In this document: piece by piece, positions 1 to 6,997 of the stretch
Position numbering within the stretch: position 1 is the stretch's first letter
How the letters are laid out: each line of letters opens with the position of its first letter
Assembly: GCA_036525795.1 (NCBI GenBank)
Contig: DATCZS010000112.1
Location: forward strand, 30,812 to 94,811
Origin: DATCZS01 sp036525795
Lineage (GTDB): Bacteria; Actinomycetota; Acidimicrobiia; Spongiisociales; ZC4RG35
DNA: 64,000 nt
Reading direction: 5' to 3'
The notes under the pieces: model-generated
What the model was told of the DNA's origin: nothing
The model's input: the letters and a program-made list of their open reading frames with translations, nothing else
Database searches by the model: none
Position numbers and translations under genes: made by a program

Positions 1-1
1 G

Positions 2-457
2 GTTGAGTCCTTCCTTACCGGTTTGGTCGACGCCTTTGGGTTGGAGGGCGAGGTATCGGTCCGCGTGGACGACGAGGTCATCGTGGCCGACGTTCGCGGC
101 GCCCAGACCGAAGCGATGGTCGGCCCGAGGGGCCGTACCATCGAGGCAATTCACGAGTTGACCAAGACGGTTCTGCAGCGCCAGACGCAGTCTTCTGCTC
201 GGCTCCGGCTGGACATCGCCGGCTACGGTGAGCGCCGGCGGCAGGCCCTGTCGATCTATGCGGATCAGCTGATCAACCAGGTGGCGGGTGAAGGCGGGGA
301 GGTGGTGCTCGAGCCCATGAGTGCCAGCGATCGCAAGGTGATTCACGACGCCGTGGCGGCGCGACAGGGAGTACGGTCGTACTCGGAGGGCGAAGCCCCC
401 CGTCGCTACGTGGTGATTGCCGCCACCGAGCCCTCGGGGGTCAGCGAAGAGGAATGA
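2..457 (+). CDS. jag: Jag/KhpB-type RNA-binding protein, 5' end missing
   Basis: The reading frame is open from the first bases of the window, so the gene is cut at its 5' end; the TTG at 23 lies inside a conserved stretch (ESFLTGLVDAFGL) and is unlikely to be the start. A KH-type domain comes first (GPRGRTIEAIHELTKTVL), then an R3H domain near the C-terminus (SASDRKVIHDAVAARQGV). Jag proteins bind RNA and, in Gram-positive bacteria, affect cell elongation and division; they usually sit next to yidC and rpmH/rnpA near oriC. The next genes, rsmG-parA-parB, fit that order. A perfect hairpin follows the stop. Confidence 0.9.
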   Translation, partial: VESFLTGLVDAFGLEGEVSVRVDDEVIVADVRGAQTEAMVGPRGRTIEAIHELTKTVLQRQTQSSARLRLDIAGYGERRRQALSIYADQLINQVAGEGGEVVLEPMSASDRKVIHDAVAARQGVRSYSEGEAPRRYVVIAATEPSGVSEEE

Positions 458-480
458 CCCGTCCAGCGGTGACGGTGTGC

Positions 481-510
481 CAGGAGCCGGGCCCGAGGGC
501 CCGGCTCCTG
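481..510 (+). terminator. Perfect GC-rich hairpin after jag
   Basis: CAGGAGCCGGGCCC (481-494) pairs perfectly with 497-510 across a 2-nt centre, starting 23 bases after the jag stop. There is no T-tract, which is common for terminators in high-GC actinobacteria. It separates jag from the rsmG-parAB unit. Confidence 0.6.
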
Positions 511-541
511 GCGTTGGGGCAGGTCTCGGCCGGCGGGCACT

Positions 542-555
542 GTTCCACGTGGAAC
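542..555. promoter_or_regulatory. parS: parS site 1
   Basis: GTTCCACGTGGAAC is a perfect 14-bp palindrome. It matches the actinobacterial version of the ParB-binding parS consensus. It lies between jag and rsmG, about 1.4 kb upstream of parB, the usual origin-proximal setting. Confidence 0.85.
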
Positions 556-576
556 GTGGGGTCGGTTCGATCGGCG

Positions 577-594
577 TGGTTCCACGTGGAACCA
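577..594. promoter_or_regulatory. parS: parS site 2
   Basis: The same GTTCCACGTGGAAC core (579-592) is embedded in a perfect 18-bp palindrome, centred 37 bp from the first site and ending 16 bp before the rsmG start codon. ParB bound here could spread over the rsmG-parA promoter region. Confidence 0.85.
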
Positions 595-610
595 GTACTG
601 TGGGGGAACG

Positions 611-1204
611 ATGGATGCGGTGCAACGGGCGGCCGAGTGGGCCGGACTCGCCCTCGATGACGACATGGTCCACCTCCTGGGCCGCTTCGAGGAGTGGTTG
701 CGCGACGAGGCGGTTCCGGCCGGTGCCCTCGGGCCGGCGGAAGTCGACCGAATCGGCCGGCGTCACGTGGCGGACTCCTTGTGCTTCGCCTCTGCCTGGC
801 GGGGCCTGCCCCCCGAACGGTTGGCAGACGTCGGTAGTGGCGCAGGGCTTCCCGGTCTCCCCCTCGCCATCACCCACCCCCGGGTCCCGGTCACGCTGAT
901 CGAACGCGCCGGACGGAGGGTGACGCTGCTGCGCCGCGCCATCCGGGTGCTGGGGTTGGACAACGTCGACGTCGTCTCCGACGATCTCGATCGAGTCGAG
1001 TCCCGTTGGCCGGTGGTGGTCAGTCGGGCAACGATCCCCTGGTCCCAGGCAGACCGTCTCATCCGGTTGCTGGAGCGTCCAGGGACGTTGGTGCTCGGTG
1101 GCTCTCACCTGGCGCGTCCGCAGGTGACCGGGTTCCAGGTGATCGACATCCCACCGGAGATCCTTGCTTCCCCGGCGTGGCTCCTTACAATGGCCCGGCC
1201 GTGA
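611..1204 (+). CDS. rsmG: 16S rRNA (guanine-N7)-methyltransferase RsmG
   Basis: RsmG (GidB) methylates N7 of G527 in 16S rRNA using S-adenosylmethionine; its loss gives low-level streptomycin resistance in many bacteria. The 197-residue product has the SAM-binding motif DVGSGAGLPG at about residue 75, followed by the family's TLIER and LLRRAIRVLGLDNV segments. Length is normal. The start at ATG 611 follows the two parS sites. Its stop overlaps the parA start by 4 nt (GTGA), so the two are probably translationally coupled. Confidence 0.93.
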   Translation: MDAVQRAAEWAGLALDDDMVHLLGRFEEWLRDEAVPAGALGPAEVDRIGRRHVADSLCFASAWRGLPPERLADVGSGAGLPGLPLAITHPRVPVTLIERAGRRVTLLRRAIRVLGLDNVDVVSDDLDRVESRWPVVVSRATIPWSQADRLIRLLERPGTLVLGGSHLARPQVTGFQVIDIPPEILASPAWLLTMARP

Positions 1205-1983
1205 CCGCCACAATCGTTGCCATCGCCAATCAGAAGGGTGGGGTCGGTAAGTCGACCACCGCCATCAATCTCGGAGCAGGTCTCGCCAGCGCCGGACGCA
1301 AGGTATTGCTCGTCGATCTCGACCCGCAGGGGAACGCCACGTCGGGGATCGGGGTGGATCGATCGGGGATCACGGTGTCGGTGTACGACGTGTTGCTCAA
1401 GCAGACCCCGATCGAGGATGCGCTCGAACCCACCGCCGTTCGTGATCTGCTGGTCGTGCCGGCCACCATCGACCTGGCCGGTGCCGAGATCGAATTGGTC
1501 TCCGTTCTCAGCCGGGAGCAGCGACTGAAGACCGCGCTGAGCGCCATCGGGGCGGATTTCGACTACATCATCGTCGACTGTCCTCCATCGCTCGGCCTGC
1601 TCACCGTGAACGCCTTCACCGCCGCCGACGAGTTGCTCATACCGATCCAGTGCGAGTACTACGCCCTCGAAGGCTTGTCTCAACTCCTGCGCAACGTGGA
1701 ACTCGTCCGCAGCAACCTCAATCCCAAGCTCTCGGTCGGTGGGGTGGTGCTCACCATGTACGACGGCCGCACCCGATTGGCCAAAGAGGTCTCGGCCCAG
1801 GTGCGGGCTCATTTCGGGGACGCCACGTATCGGGCGGTCATTCCCCGTTCGGTCCGGCTGTCCGAGGCACCTTCGTACGGGGAGCCGATCGAGTCGTTCG
1901 ATCCGATGAGCAGGGGTGGAATCGCCTACCGGGAGCTGTCCCGGGAGTTTCTGCGACGGCACGAAGGAGACGACATCAGATGA
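1201..1983 (+). CDS. parA: Chromosome-partitioning ATPase ParA
   Basis: ParA/Soj is a deviant-Walker ATPase that works with ParB-parS to separate replicated origins. The product starts MTATIVAIANQKGGVGKST, giving the deviant Walker A KGGVGKST; further on come DLDPQGN and DYIIVDCPPSLGLLTVNA (Walker B). The frame stays open upstream into rsmG, but the GTG at 1201, overlapping the rsmG stop, puts the P-loop at the normal N-terminal position and gives 260 residues, the usual length. The parB start overlaps its stop (ATGA). Confidence 0.95.
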   Translation: MTATIVAIANQKGGVGKSTTAINLGAGLASAGRKVLLVDLDPQGNATSGIGVDRSGITVSVYDVLLKQTPIEDALEPTAVRDLLVVPATIDLAGAEIELVSVLSREQRLKTALSAIGADFDYIIVDCPPSLGLLTVNAFTAADELLIPIQCEYYALEGLSQLLRNVELVRSNLNPKLSVGGVVLTMYDGRTRLAKEVSAQVRAHFGDATYRAVIPRSVRLSEAPSYGEPIESFDPMSRGGIAYRELSREFLRRHEGDDIR

Positions 1984-2822
1984 ATGCTCGACGTGGTGGC
2001 CTGGGCCGGGGGTTGGACGCCTTGATACCGGCGGGGCCGGCCACCGGGGCGTTCCGGATGATCGAAATCGCCGACATCGCTCCCAACCCGCAGCAGCCGC
2101 GGGCCCGATTCGACGACGAGGCGATCGCCACCCTGGCCGATTCGATCGCAGAACTGGGCATCCTCCAACCGCTGATCGTCACCGAGCTGGAGGACGGGGG
2201 CTATGCCCTGGTGGCGGGAGAACGTCGCTGGCGAGCAGCCAAGCGGGCCGGACTGACCGAGGTCCCGGCCATGGTCCGAACCGTCGACGACGAACGGTCG
2301 CTGACCGAAGCGTTGGTGGAGAATCTCCAGCGGCAGGATCTCACCCCCATGGAGGAAGCCGCCGCCTACAACCAACTCCTGGAAGATTTTGGATTGACAC
2401 ACGAAGAGGTGGGGCGCCGGGTGGGGAAGAGCCGGGCGACGGTGACCAACACCCTGCGTTTGCTCCAACTCCCGGCCAGCATTCAGGGAATGGTCGACCG
2501 GGGAGAACTCGCGTTCGGACACGCTCGTGCCCTGGTGGCGCTCGAGGACCGCACGTACGCCGAGCACATCGCCGGGCGGGCGGTGGAGGAGGGATGGAGC
2601 GTGCGTCAGGTGGAAGAGGCGGTGCGGGTGCGAACCCAGCCGGCGCCTCCACCACCGGTGGTGCGCGAGGTCCGCCCGGTCGAGATCATCGAGTTGGAGC
2701 AGCGCCTGACCGACCGCCTGCAGTCGAAGGTCAAGATCGCCTACCGATCCAACAAAGGGAAGATAGAGATCCGATTTACGTCACTTGACGATTTAGAACG
2801 GATCTACCGGACGTTCTTCTGA
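1980..2822 (+). CDS. parB: Chromosome-partitioning protein ParB
   Basis: ParB binds parS, hydrolyses CTP and slides as a clamp to build the origin nucleoprotein complex. The 280-residue product begins MNARRGGLGRGLDALIP, the N-terminal segment that stimulates ParA. It has the CTP-binding motif GERRWRAAKRAG, the helix-turn-helix region (LTHEEVGRRVGKSRATVTNTLRLLQLP) and a C-terminal dimerisation domain. The ATG at 1980 overlaps the parA stop; a longer open frame upstream is only parA read out of frame. Two matching parS sites lie 1.4 kb upstream. Confidence 0.95.
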   Translation: MNARRGGLGRGLDALIPAGPATGAFRMIEIADIAPNPQQPRARFDDEAIATLADSIAELGILQPLIVTELEDGGYALVAGERRWRAAKRAGLTEVPAMVRTVDDERSLTEALVENLQRQDLTPMEEAAAYNQLLEDFGLTHEEVGRRVGKSRATVTNTLRLLQLPASIQGMVDRGELAFGHARALVALEDRTYAEHIAGRAVEEGWSVRQVEEAVRVRTQPAPPPPVVREVRPVEIIELEQRLTDRLQSKVKIAYRSNKGKIEIRFTSLDDLERIYRTFF

Positions 2823-2823
2823 G

Positions 2824-2851
2824 CTGAGTCCTGAGTCCTGAGTCCTGAGTC
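2824..2851. repeat. Tandem heptamer repeat, 4 copies
   Basis: CTGAGTC is repeated four times without change, right behind the parB stop codon. It belongs to the same AGTC-containing heptamer family as the larger array at 49164-49281. Confidence 0.85.
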
Positions 2852-2881
2852 GGCCGGGGGAGTGGCGCCGGCGGAGAGCCA

Positions 2882-2927
2882 TCCACACGTGTGGAAACAT
2901 CTGGGTAGAACTACATCGACGTAGTTC
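2882..2927. promoter_or_regulatory. Two palindromes between parB and the CwlM-like gene
   Basis: TCCACACGTGTGGA (2882-2895) is a perfect palindrome, and GAACTAC...GTAGTTC (2908-2914 and 2921-2927, 6-base spacer) follows 12 bp later. The site lies between convergent genes, so the pair may act in termination or as protein-binding sites. The first is not parS: its core is CACACGTGTG, not CCACGTGG. A degenerate heptamer stretch follows at 2997-3013. Confidence 0.4.
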
Positions 2928-3020
2928 ACGGCCAGTCCGCTGCCTGGACGCTCGGCGCTTGCCATACCGTGTCGGATCCAATGCGTCCCTCTGGGGACTC
3001 GAGACTTGCGACTGGATCTC

Positions 3021-3980
3021 TCAGCTCGGGTTGCTGGCAAATTCTTCCAGAATTTGGATCACCTTGCGGCCGAGGGCATCGTCGATGTCGTGGCGGTGGA
3101 TGACCACGGCGGGAGCCCTCGTCTCTCGGAGGATGGCCGTGGCGCGGCCCTCCGACGCGCCGCCCAGTTGGGCCGAGAGATGGGCGGCGAGACTCCGGCC
3201 CACCTCGCTCTCTCCCGTCTGCGCCGAGAAGAAGTAGACCGAGTCGTCTTCCTCCACGCCGAGCTCGAAGGAGATCACGAGGTCGGCAGCATTGCGATTG
3301 GAGCGCCGGGCGCGTACCCGCTCCGGCAACACCTCGTCGGCGCTGCGGGAGATGAGCGGAATACCCCCGCGCTCCTGCAGTTCGATCGCGGCAGCGTTGG
3401 CGGCGCCCCATGCCCTGCCCGCCTCATCGGGGGTGCGGCTGGCGGCGTCGAGCAGCACCCGCGTCCCGACCAGGCCGCCGCCGAGTGATCTGAGCCACTC
3501 GCGTTCGCGCACCATCTGCCTCCCGGCCCGGATCGGACCGCGCGACACGAGGCGGATCTCGGTGATCACCTCCGGCCCTGCCATCCCGTCTTCGGCCAGT
3601 CCCCGGTTGCGCTGGAAGTCGAGGATGGCCCGTTCGGTGTCGGGACCGAAGATGGCGTCCGGCTTGCCTGCGTCGAATCCGAGGCTGTTGAGCCGTGACT
3701 GCAACTCGCCGACGTCTTCTCCGCGAAGCATTGGACGGCGGAGATAGAGCAGCCGGTCGCCGAGGCGGTAGCCGGCTTCGTAGAGCGAGCGCCAGGTCTC
3801 GGGGCCGACGATGGCGTCGGGCGTGAGTCCGCGGGCGCGCTGGAACTCGATGACAGCGGATCGGGTGGTGTCTCCGTACTCACCGCGCGGGTCGGCTTCG
3901 CAGCTGAAGCCCAACGCGGAAAGCCGATCCTGGATGTCTCGGACCGGCTCTCCGGAATCACCGAGACGGTAGAGCCGCAT
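3021..3980 (-). CDS. CwlM-like protein: two peptidoglycan-binding domains plus degenerate amidase domain
   Basis: The 319-residue product has two PG_binding_1 repeats (about residues 5-65 and 83-140; each with an FQRxRGL-type helix and a FGPDTE/VGPETW turn) and a C-terminal domain resembling N-acetylmuramoyl-L-alanine amidase (Amidase_3). The amidase zinc ligands appear lost: the usual DPGHGG is replaced by LLDAAS, and the usual SIHaN by SFELG. Mycobacterial CwlM, at the same place beside trxC-trxB and parB, controls peptidoglycan precursor synthesis (MurA) rather than cutting cell wall, so a regulatory role is likely. No signal peptide is seen, in line with a cytoplasmic protein. Last gene of the minus-strand operon, 27 bp after trxA. 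Confidence 0.8.
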   Translation of the reverse strand: MRLYRLGDSGEPVRDIQDRLSALGFSCEADPRGEYGDTTRSAVIEFQRARGLTPDAIVGPETWRSLYEAGYRLGDRLLYLRRPMLRGEDVGELQSRLNSLGFDAGKPDAIFGPDTERAILDFQRNRGLAEDGMAGPEVITEIRLVSRGPIRAGRQMVREREWLRSLGGGLVGTRVLLDAASRTPDEAGRAWGAANAAAIELQERGGIPLISRSADEVLPERVRARRSNRNAADLVISFELGVEEDDSVYFFSAQTGESEVGRSLAAHLSAQLGGASEGRATAILRETRAPAVVIHRHDIDDALGRKVIQILEEFASNPS

Positions 3981-4007
3981 GGCTCCATCGTCTCACAACG
4001 GCGGTGT

Positions 4008-4334
4008 TCAGGCGAGGTACTCGGAGAGCTCTTGCACCAACTGGTGCTTTGGGCGGGCTCCGACGATGCGCTTCTTCTCGACCCCGTCCTTGAACAGGAT
4101 CAGCGTGGGGATGCTCATCACGTCGAACGAGGCGGGAGCCTGAGGGTTCTCGTCGATGTTGAGCTTGCCGATGGTGAGGCTGTCCGAGTGCTCTGCGGCG
4201 ATCTCTTCCAGCACGGGCGCAACCATGCGACACGGTCCGCACCACTCGGCCCAGAAGTCGACGAGGATCGGTCGATCACTGCCGATCGCTTCTTGGAACG
4301 TGGTGTCGGTGAGCGTGGTCAGGTTGTCTGCCAT
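4008..4334 (-). CDS. trxA: Thioredoxin
   Basis: Thioredoxin reduces protein disulfides using electrons from TrxB. The 108-residue product has the active site WAEWCGPCRM at about residues 30-39 and the cis-proline region MSIPTLILFKDG. The start at 4334 is chosen because an AGGAG ribosome-binding site lies 5 bases upstream and it gives the family's normal length; the frame is open further upstream but without conserved sequence. It follows trxB by 49 bp. Confidence 0.96.
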   Translation of the reverse strand: MADNLTTLTDTTFQEAIGSDRPILVDFWAEWCGPCRMVAPVLEEIAAEHSDSLTIGKLNIDENPQAPASFDVMSIPTLILFKDGVEKKRIVGARPKHQLVQELSEYLA

Positions 4335-4383
4335 GAGTTCTCCTATGATCCTGTTCCCGGTCCCAACCGCGTCGAGGCGCTGT

Positions 4384-5310
4384 TCATTCCAGCTCGGCCA
4401 GGAAGTGCTGGGCGTCGAGCGCCGCCTGACATCCGGATCCGGCGGCGGTGATGGCCTGGCGGTAGACCTTATCGGCCACGTCCCCGGCGGCAAAGACCCC
4501 TTCGATCGATGTGGCGGTGGTTGGTCCGGAGTGGATGACGTATCCGGTCTTGTCGAGGTCGATCTGACCGCCGAAGATCTCGGTGTTCGGCCGGTGACCG
4601 ATGGCGACGAAGACCCCGTCCGTTCGAACCGGGCGTTGCTCGCCGTTGGTCGTGTCCTCCAATACGGCGCCGGTGACCTCGTCCTCGCCGAGGATCTCGA
4701 CCACCCGGGCGTTCCAGATGACGTCGATCTTCGGGTGGTCCAGGGCCCGTGCGGCCATGATCGCCGAAGCCCTGAACTCGTCGCGCCGGTGCACGATCGT
4801 CACCTTGGAGGCGAACTTCGTCAGGAACAGCGCCTCCTCCATCGCGGAGTCCCCGCCCCCGACCACGATCAGCTCCTTGTCCCGGAAGAAGAAGCCGTCA
4901 CAGGTGGCACACGCCGACACCCCGCGCCCGGTGAGCCGCTCCTCGCCCGGGACCCCCAGCCACACGGCGGACGCACCTGTCGCGATGATGACGCTCTTCG
5001 CCCGGTACTGGTCGGCGCCGACGTTCACCGTGAACGGACGCTGGGAGAAGTCCACCTCGGTGACGTCGGTGGTGACGAGGCGGGCACCGAAGTGATCCGC
5101 CTGCTTGCGAAACCGGTCCATGAGTTCGGGGCCCATGATCCCGTCGGGAAAGCCCGGGTAGTTCTCCACGTCGGTGGTGATCATCAGCTGCCCGCCAGAC
5201 TGGCTGCCCTCGAACACGAGAGGTTCGAGATCGGCCCGTGCTGCGTAGAGGGCTGCGGTGTACCCGGCCGGGCCGCTGCCGATGATGATGACGTTCTCGA
5301 CGGTGTTCAT
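4384..5310 (-). CDS. trxB: Thioredoxin reductase
   Basis: An FAD- and NADPH-dependent enzyme that reduces thioredoxin. The 308-residue product has the N-terminal FAD motif IIIGSGPAGYTAALYAARA, the redox-active CATC in the NADPH domain (about residue 135), the NADPH-binding VVGGGDSAMEEALFLTKFA and the C-terminal FAD signature GVFAAGDVADKVYRQAITAAGSGCQAALDA. Length is typical of low-molecular-weight TrxR. The start overlaps the stop of the upstream membrane protein by 4 nt (ATGA). Confidence 0.96.
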   Translation of the reverse strand: MNTVENVIIIGSGPAGYTAALYAARADLEPLVFEGSQSGGQLMITTDVENYPGFPDGIMGPELMDRFRKQADHFGARLVTTDVTEVDFSQRPFTVNVGADQYRAKSVIIATGASAVWLGVPGEERLTGRGVSACATCDGFFFRDKELIVVGGGDSAMEEALFLTKFASKVTIVHRRDEFRASAIMAARALDHPKIDVIWNARVVEILGEDEVTGAVLEDTTNGEQRPVRTDGVFVAIGHRPNTEIFGGQIDLDKTGYVIHSGPTTATSIEGVFAAGDVADKVYRQAITAAGSGCQAALDAQHFLAELE

Positions 5311-5594
5311 GCCTGATCCTCGGGTTCGGAAATGCGCTTCCGCCAGGCAAACACCCCGCCGGCTGCGAATAGTCCCGCCAGGACCCCGTACGCCCCCGCG
5401 TCGGTGAGAGGGACGGCGAGGGCTCCGTGGAGGGTCATGAAGAGGAACACCAGCGCCATCAGGGCCAGCACCGAGAGGGGCAGGGCGAGGGAGAGGATGG
5501 TGAGCGCCTTCGCCGCCCGATCGACGGTGAGCGATCGGACTTTGAGGGCGAAGTTCTCGAGGAGGTCGGCAAAACGGGCCGCGAAGTCGTCCAT
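5307..5594 (-). CDS. Small two-helix membrane protein of unknown function
   Basis: A 95-residue protein with a short charged N-terminal helix (DFAARFADLLENFALKVRSLTVDRAAK), two hydrophobic segments (about residues 31-55 and 65-82) and a basic C-terminal end (WRKRISEPEDQA). It could belong to the small putative-holin/phage-holin-like membrane families of actinobacteria, but I cannot assign it. It lies between the anti-sigma gene and trxB and overlaps trxB, so it is co-transcribed with them. A GTG two codons upstream is an alternative start. Confidence 0.6.
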   Translation of the reverse strand: MDDFAARFADLLENFALKVRSLTVDRAAKALTILSLALPLSVLALMALVFLFMTLHGALAVPLTDAGAYGVLAGLFAAGGVFAWRKRISEPEDQA

Positions 5595-5628
5595 GTTCAC
5601 GATGGTAGTGACCGGGGACGCCGAGAGG

Positions 5629-6429
5629 TCAGCCGAGATCGGCCGGCTCACAGGTGTCGGTCCACAACGCCCTGGGAGTCGGGTCGCCGTCGAAGACGAC
5701 GGCGATCGGTCTTCCGTCGACCTCGGCCACCAGGACGAGAGGAGTGAGGGGATCGAGCTCGCACCGTGCCAGCAGGAGGGAGCGCTCCTTCGCCGATTCG
5801 TCGGCCAGGTCCTCGGACGGCGCGACCGTCGTTCCGTCGCCCACTGCGAGGGAGGAATCGACCTGGCCAGAGAGGCGCTCCTCGATCGCACGGTTCAACG
5901 TGGCCATGTCGACTGCGCCCAGGTCGACCGTCTGGGGACTCGCCACCGGCGCCGCCGCCGCCGCGGTGTCTGCGCCCGCCAGTTCGGCGGCCTCGCTGCC
6001 GGCCTCCATGGTGGCATCGGAGGCGGCCGCCTCGGTCGCCAACTCCTCACCGGCGAGACTGTCCTGAGCGGTTGGCCCCATCCGGCCGAGCACCCCTACC
6101 AGGCCGACGCCGACGACGGCGACTGCGGCCACCGCCGCCACTCGCAACCCGACGCGTTCCCACCATCCGCGGGATCGGAATTCGACCACCCGCACGTCCG
6201 ATGGGGCGCCGTCTCCCACCGCAGCGAGCACCTCTCGATGCAGCCGGGCTCGCTCGAGGTCGTTCAGCGAGACCGGCGGAAGATCGCGAAGCGCAGCCAG
6301 CGCCGCCTGCTGCGCGATGAACTCGGCGGCGCAGAGGGCGCACGACGACACGAGCCGTTCCGCCTCCCCTGTGTCCGAAAGGGAGCCGTCGGCGTACGAA
6401 GCGATCAGATCGAGATCGTGGTCATGCAT
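5629..6429 (-). CDS. Anti-sigma factor, membrane-anchored
   Basis: A 266-residue protein with an N-terminal zf-HC2-like anti-sigma domain, one membrane helix at about residues 92-112 (VGLRVAAVAAVAVVGVGLVG) and an Ala-rich external domain. It overlaps the preceding ECF sigma gene by 8 nt, the normal pairing for a sigma factor and its membrane-bound inhibitor; in mycobacteria the equivalent position holds the SigM anti-sigma factor beside trxB. The CxxC of the zinc motif is present (SSCALC), but the His four residues before it is replaced by Leu; the N-terminal HDHD might substitute. It probably holds the sigma factor inactive at the membrane. Confidence 0.78.
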   Translation of the reverse strand: MHDHDLDLIASYADGSLSDTGEAERLVSSCALCAAEFIAQQAALAALRDLPPVSLNDLERARLHREVLAAVGDGAPSDVRVVEFRSRGWWERVGLRVAAVAAVAVVGVGLVGVLGRMGPTAQDSLAGEELATEAAASDATMEAGSEAAELAGADTAAAAAPVASPQTVDLGAVDMATLNRAIEERLSGQVDSSLAVGDGTTVAPSEDLADESAKERSLLLARCELDPLTPLVLVAEVDGRPIAVVFDGDPTPRALWTDTCEPADLG

Positions 6430-6997
6430 CTTCGGTCCTTGGACGCGCCGGAGGGGGGTTCAGGTTCCCGAGTTGTTCGGCGAGCAGCCGGCGAGCGCGA
6501 AATACCCTCGATTTCACGGTTCCGACGGGCACCCCGAGGATCTCGGCGACGTCGGCGAGGGGAAGCCCGTGGGCGTCGGCCAGGATCACCGCCGCCCGGA
6601 ATTCTTCGGGGATGCGGCCGAGCGCAGCAGCGATGTCACCCCTGACGTCGATCGCGTCGAGGGCGTCGTCGGTGGAGTGATCGGCGGGGTCGTGATGCTC
6701 CGGCAGGGGGTCGGCGGCGCGCCGGCGTGCCTTGCGCTGGAGGTCGAAGCACGTGTTCGTCGCCACGCGGTACAGCCATGTGCTCAGCGCCGACTCACCC
6801 CGAAACCGGTCCGCCTTGCGGAACAGCGTGATGAATGTCTCCTGGGTGGCGTCGAGTGCGAGATCGCGATTCCCCATGAGGCGCAGACACACGGCGAAGA
6901 CCATGTCCTCGTGCCGGCGCATGAGCTCTGTGAAGGCAGCCCGATCGCCCGCTGCCACCCGAGCGACCAGCTCCTGATCGGAGACGAGATCGCTCAT
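6422..6997 (-). CDS. ECF RNA polymerase sigma factor (SigM position)
   Basis: A 191-residue sigma-70-family ECF factor. Region 2 is visible as ELMRRHEDMVFAVCLRLMGNRDLALDATQETFI and region 4 as ALGRIPEEFRAAVILADAHGLPLADVAEILGVPVGTVKSRVFRARRLL. It overlaps the pseudokinase gene upstream by 4 nt and the anti-sigma gene downstream by 8 nt. The neighbouring trxB/trxA and CwlM-like genes match the mycobacterial sigM locus, so it may respond to envelope or thiol stress; the regulon cannot be read from the window. Confidence 0.9.
   Translation of the reverse strand: MSDLVSDQELVARVAAGDRAAFTELMRRHEDMVFAVCLRLMGNRDLALDATQETFITLFRKADRFRGESALSTWLYRVATNTCFDLQRKARRRAADPLPEHHDPADHSTDDALDAIDVRGDIAAALGRIPEEFRAAVILADAHGLPLADVAEILGVPVGTVKSRVFRARRLLAEQLGNLNPPPARPRTEDA

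Noticed and set aside
2882..2895. TCCACACGTGTGGA considered as a third parS
   Set aside because: Its core CACACGTGTG differs from the CCACGTGG core shared by the two upstream sites, so ParB binding is not supported.
4156..5316. Plus-strand open frame opposite trxB and trxA
   Set aside because: No domain can be recognised and both genes on the minus strand are certain.
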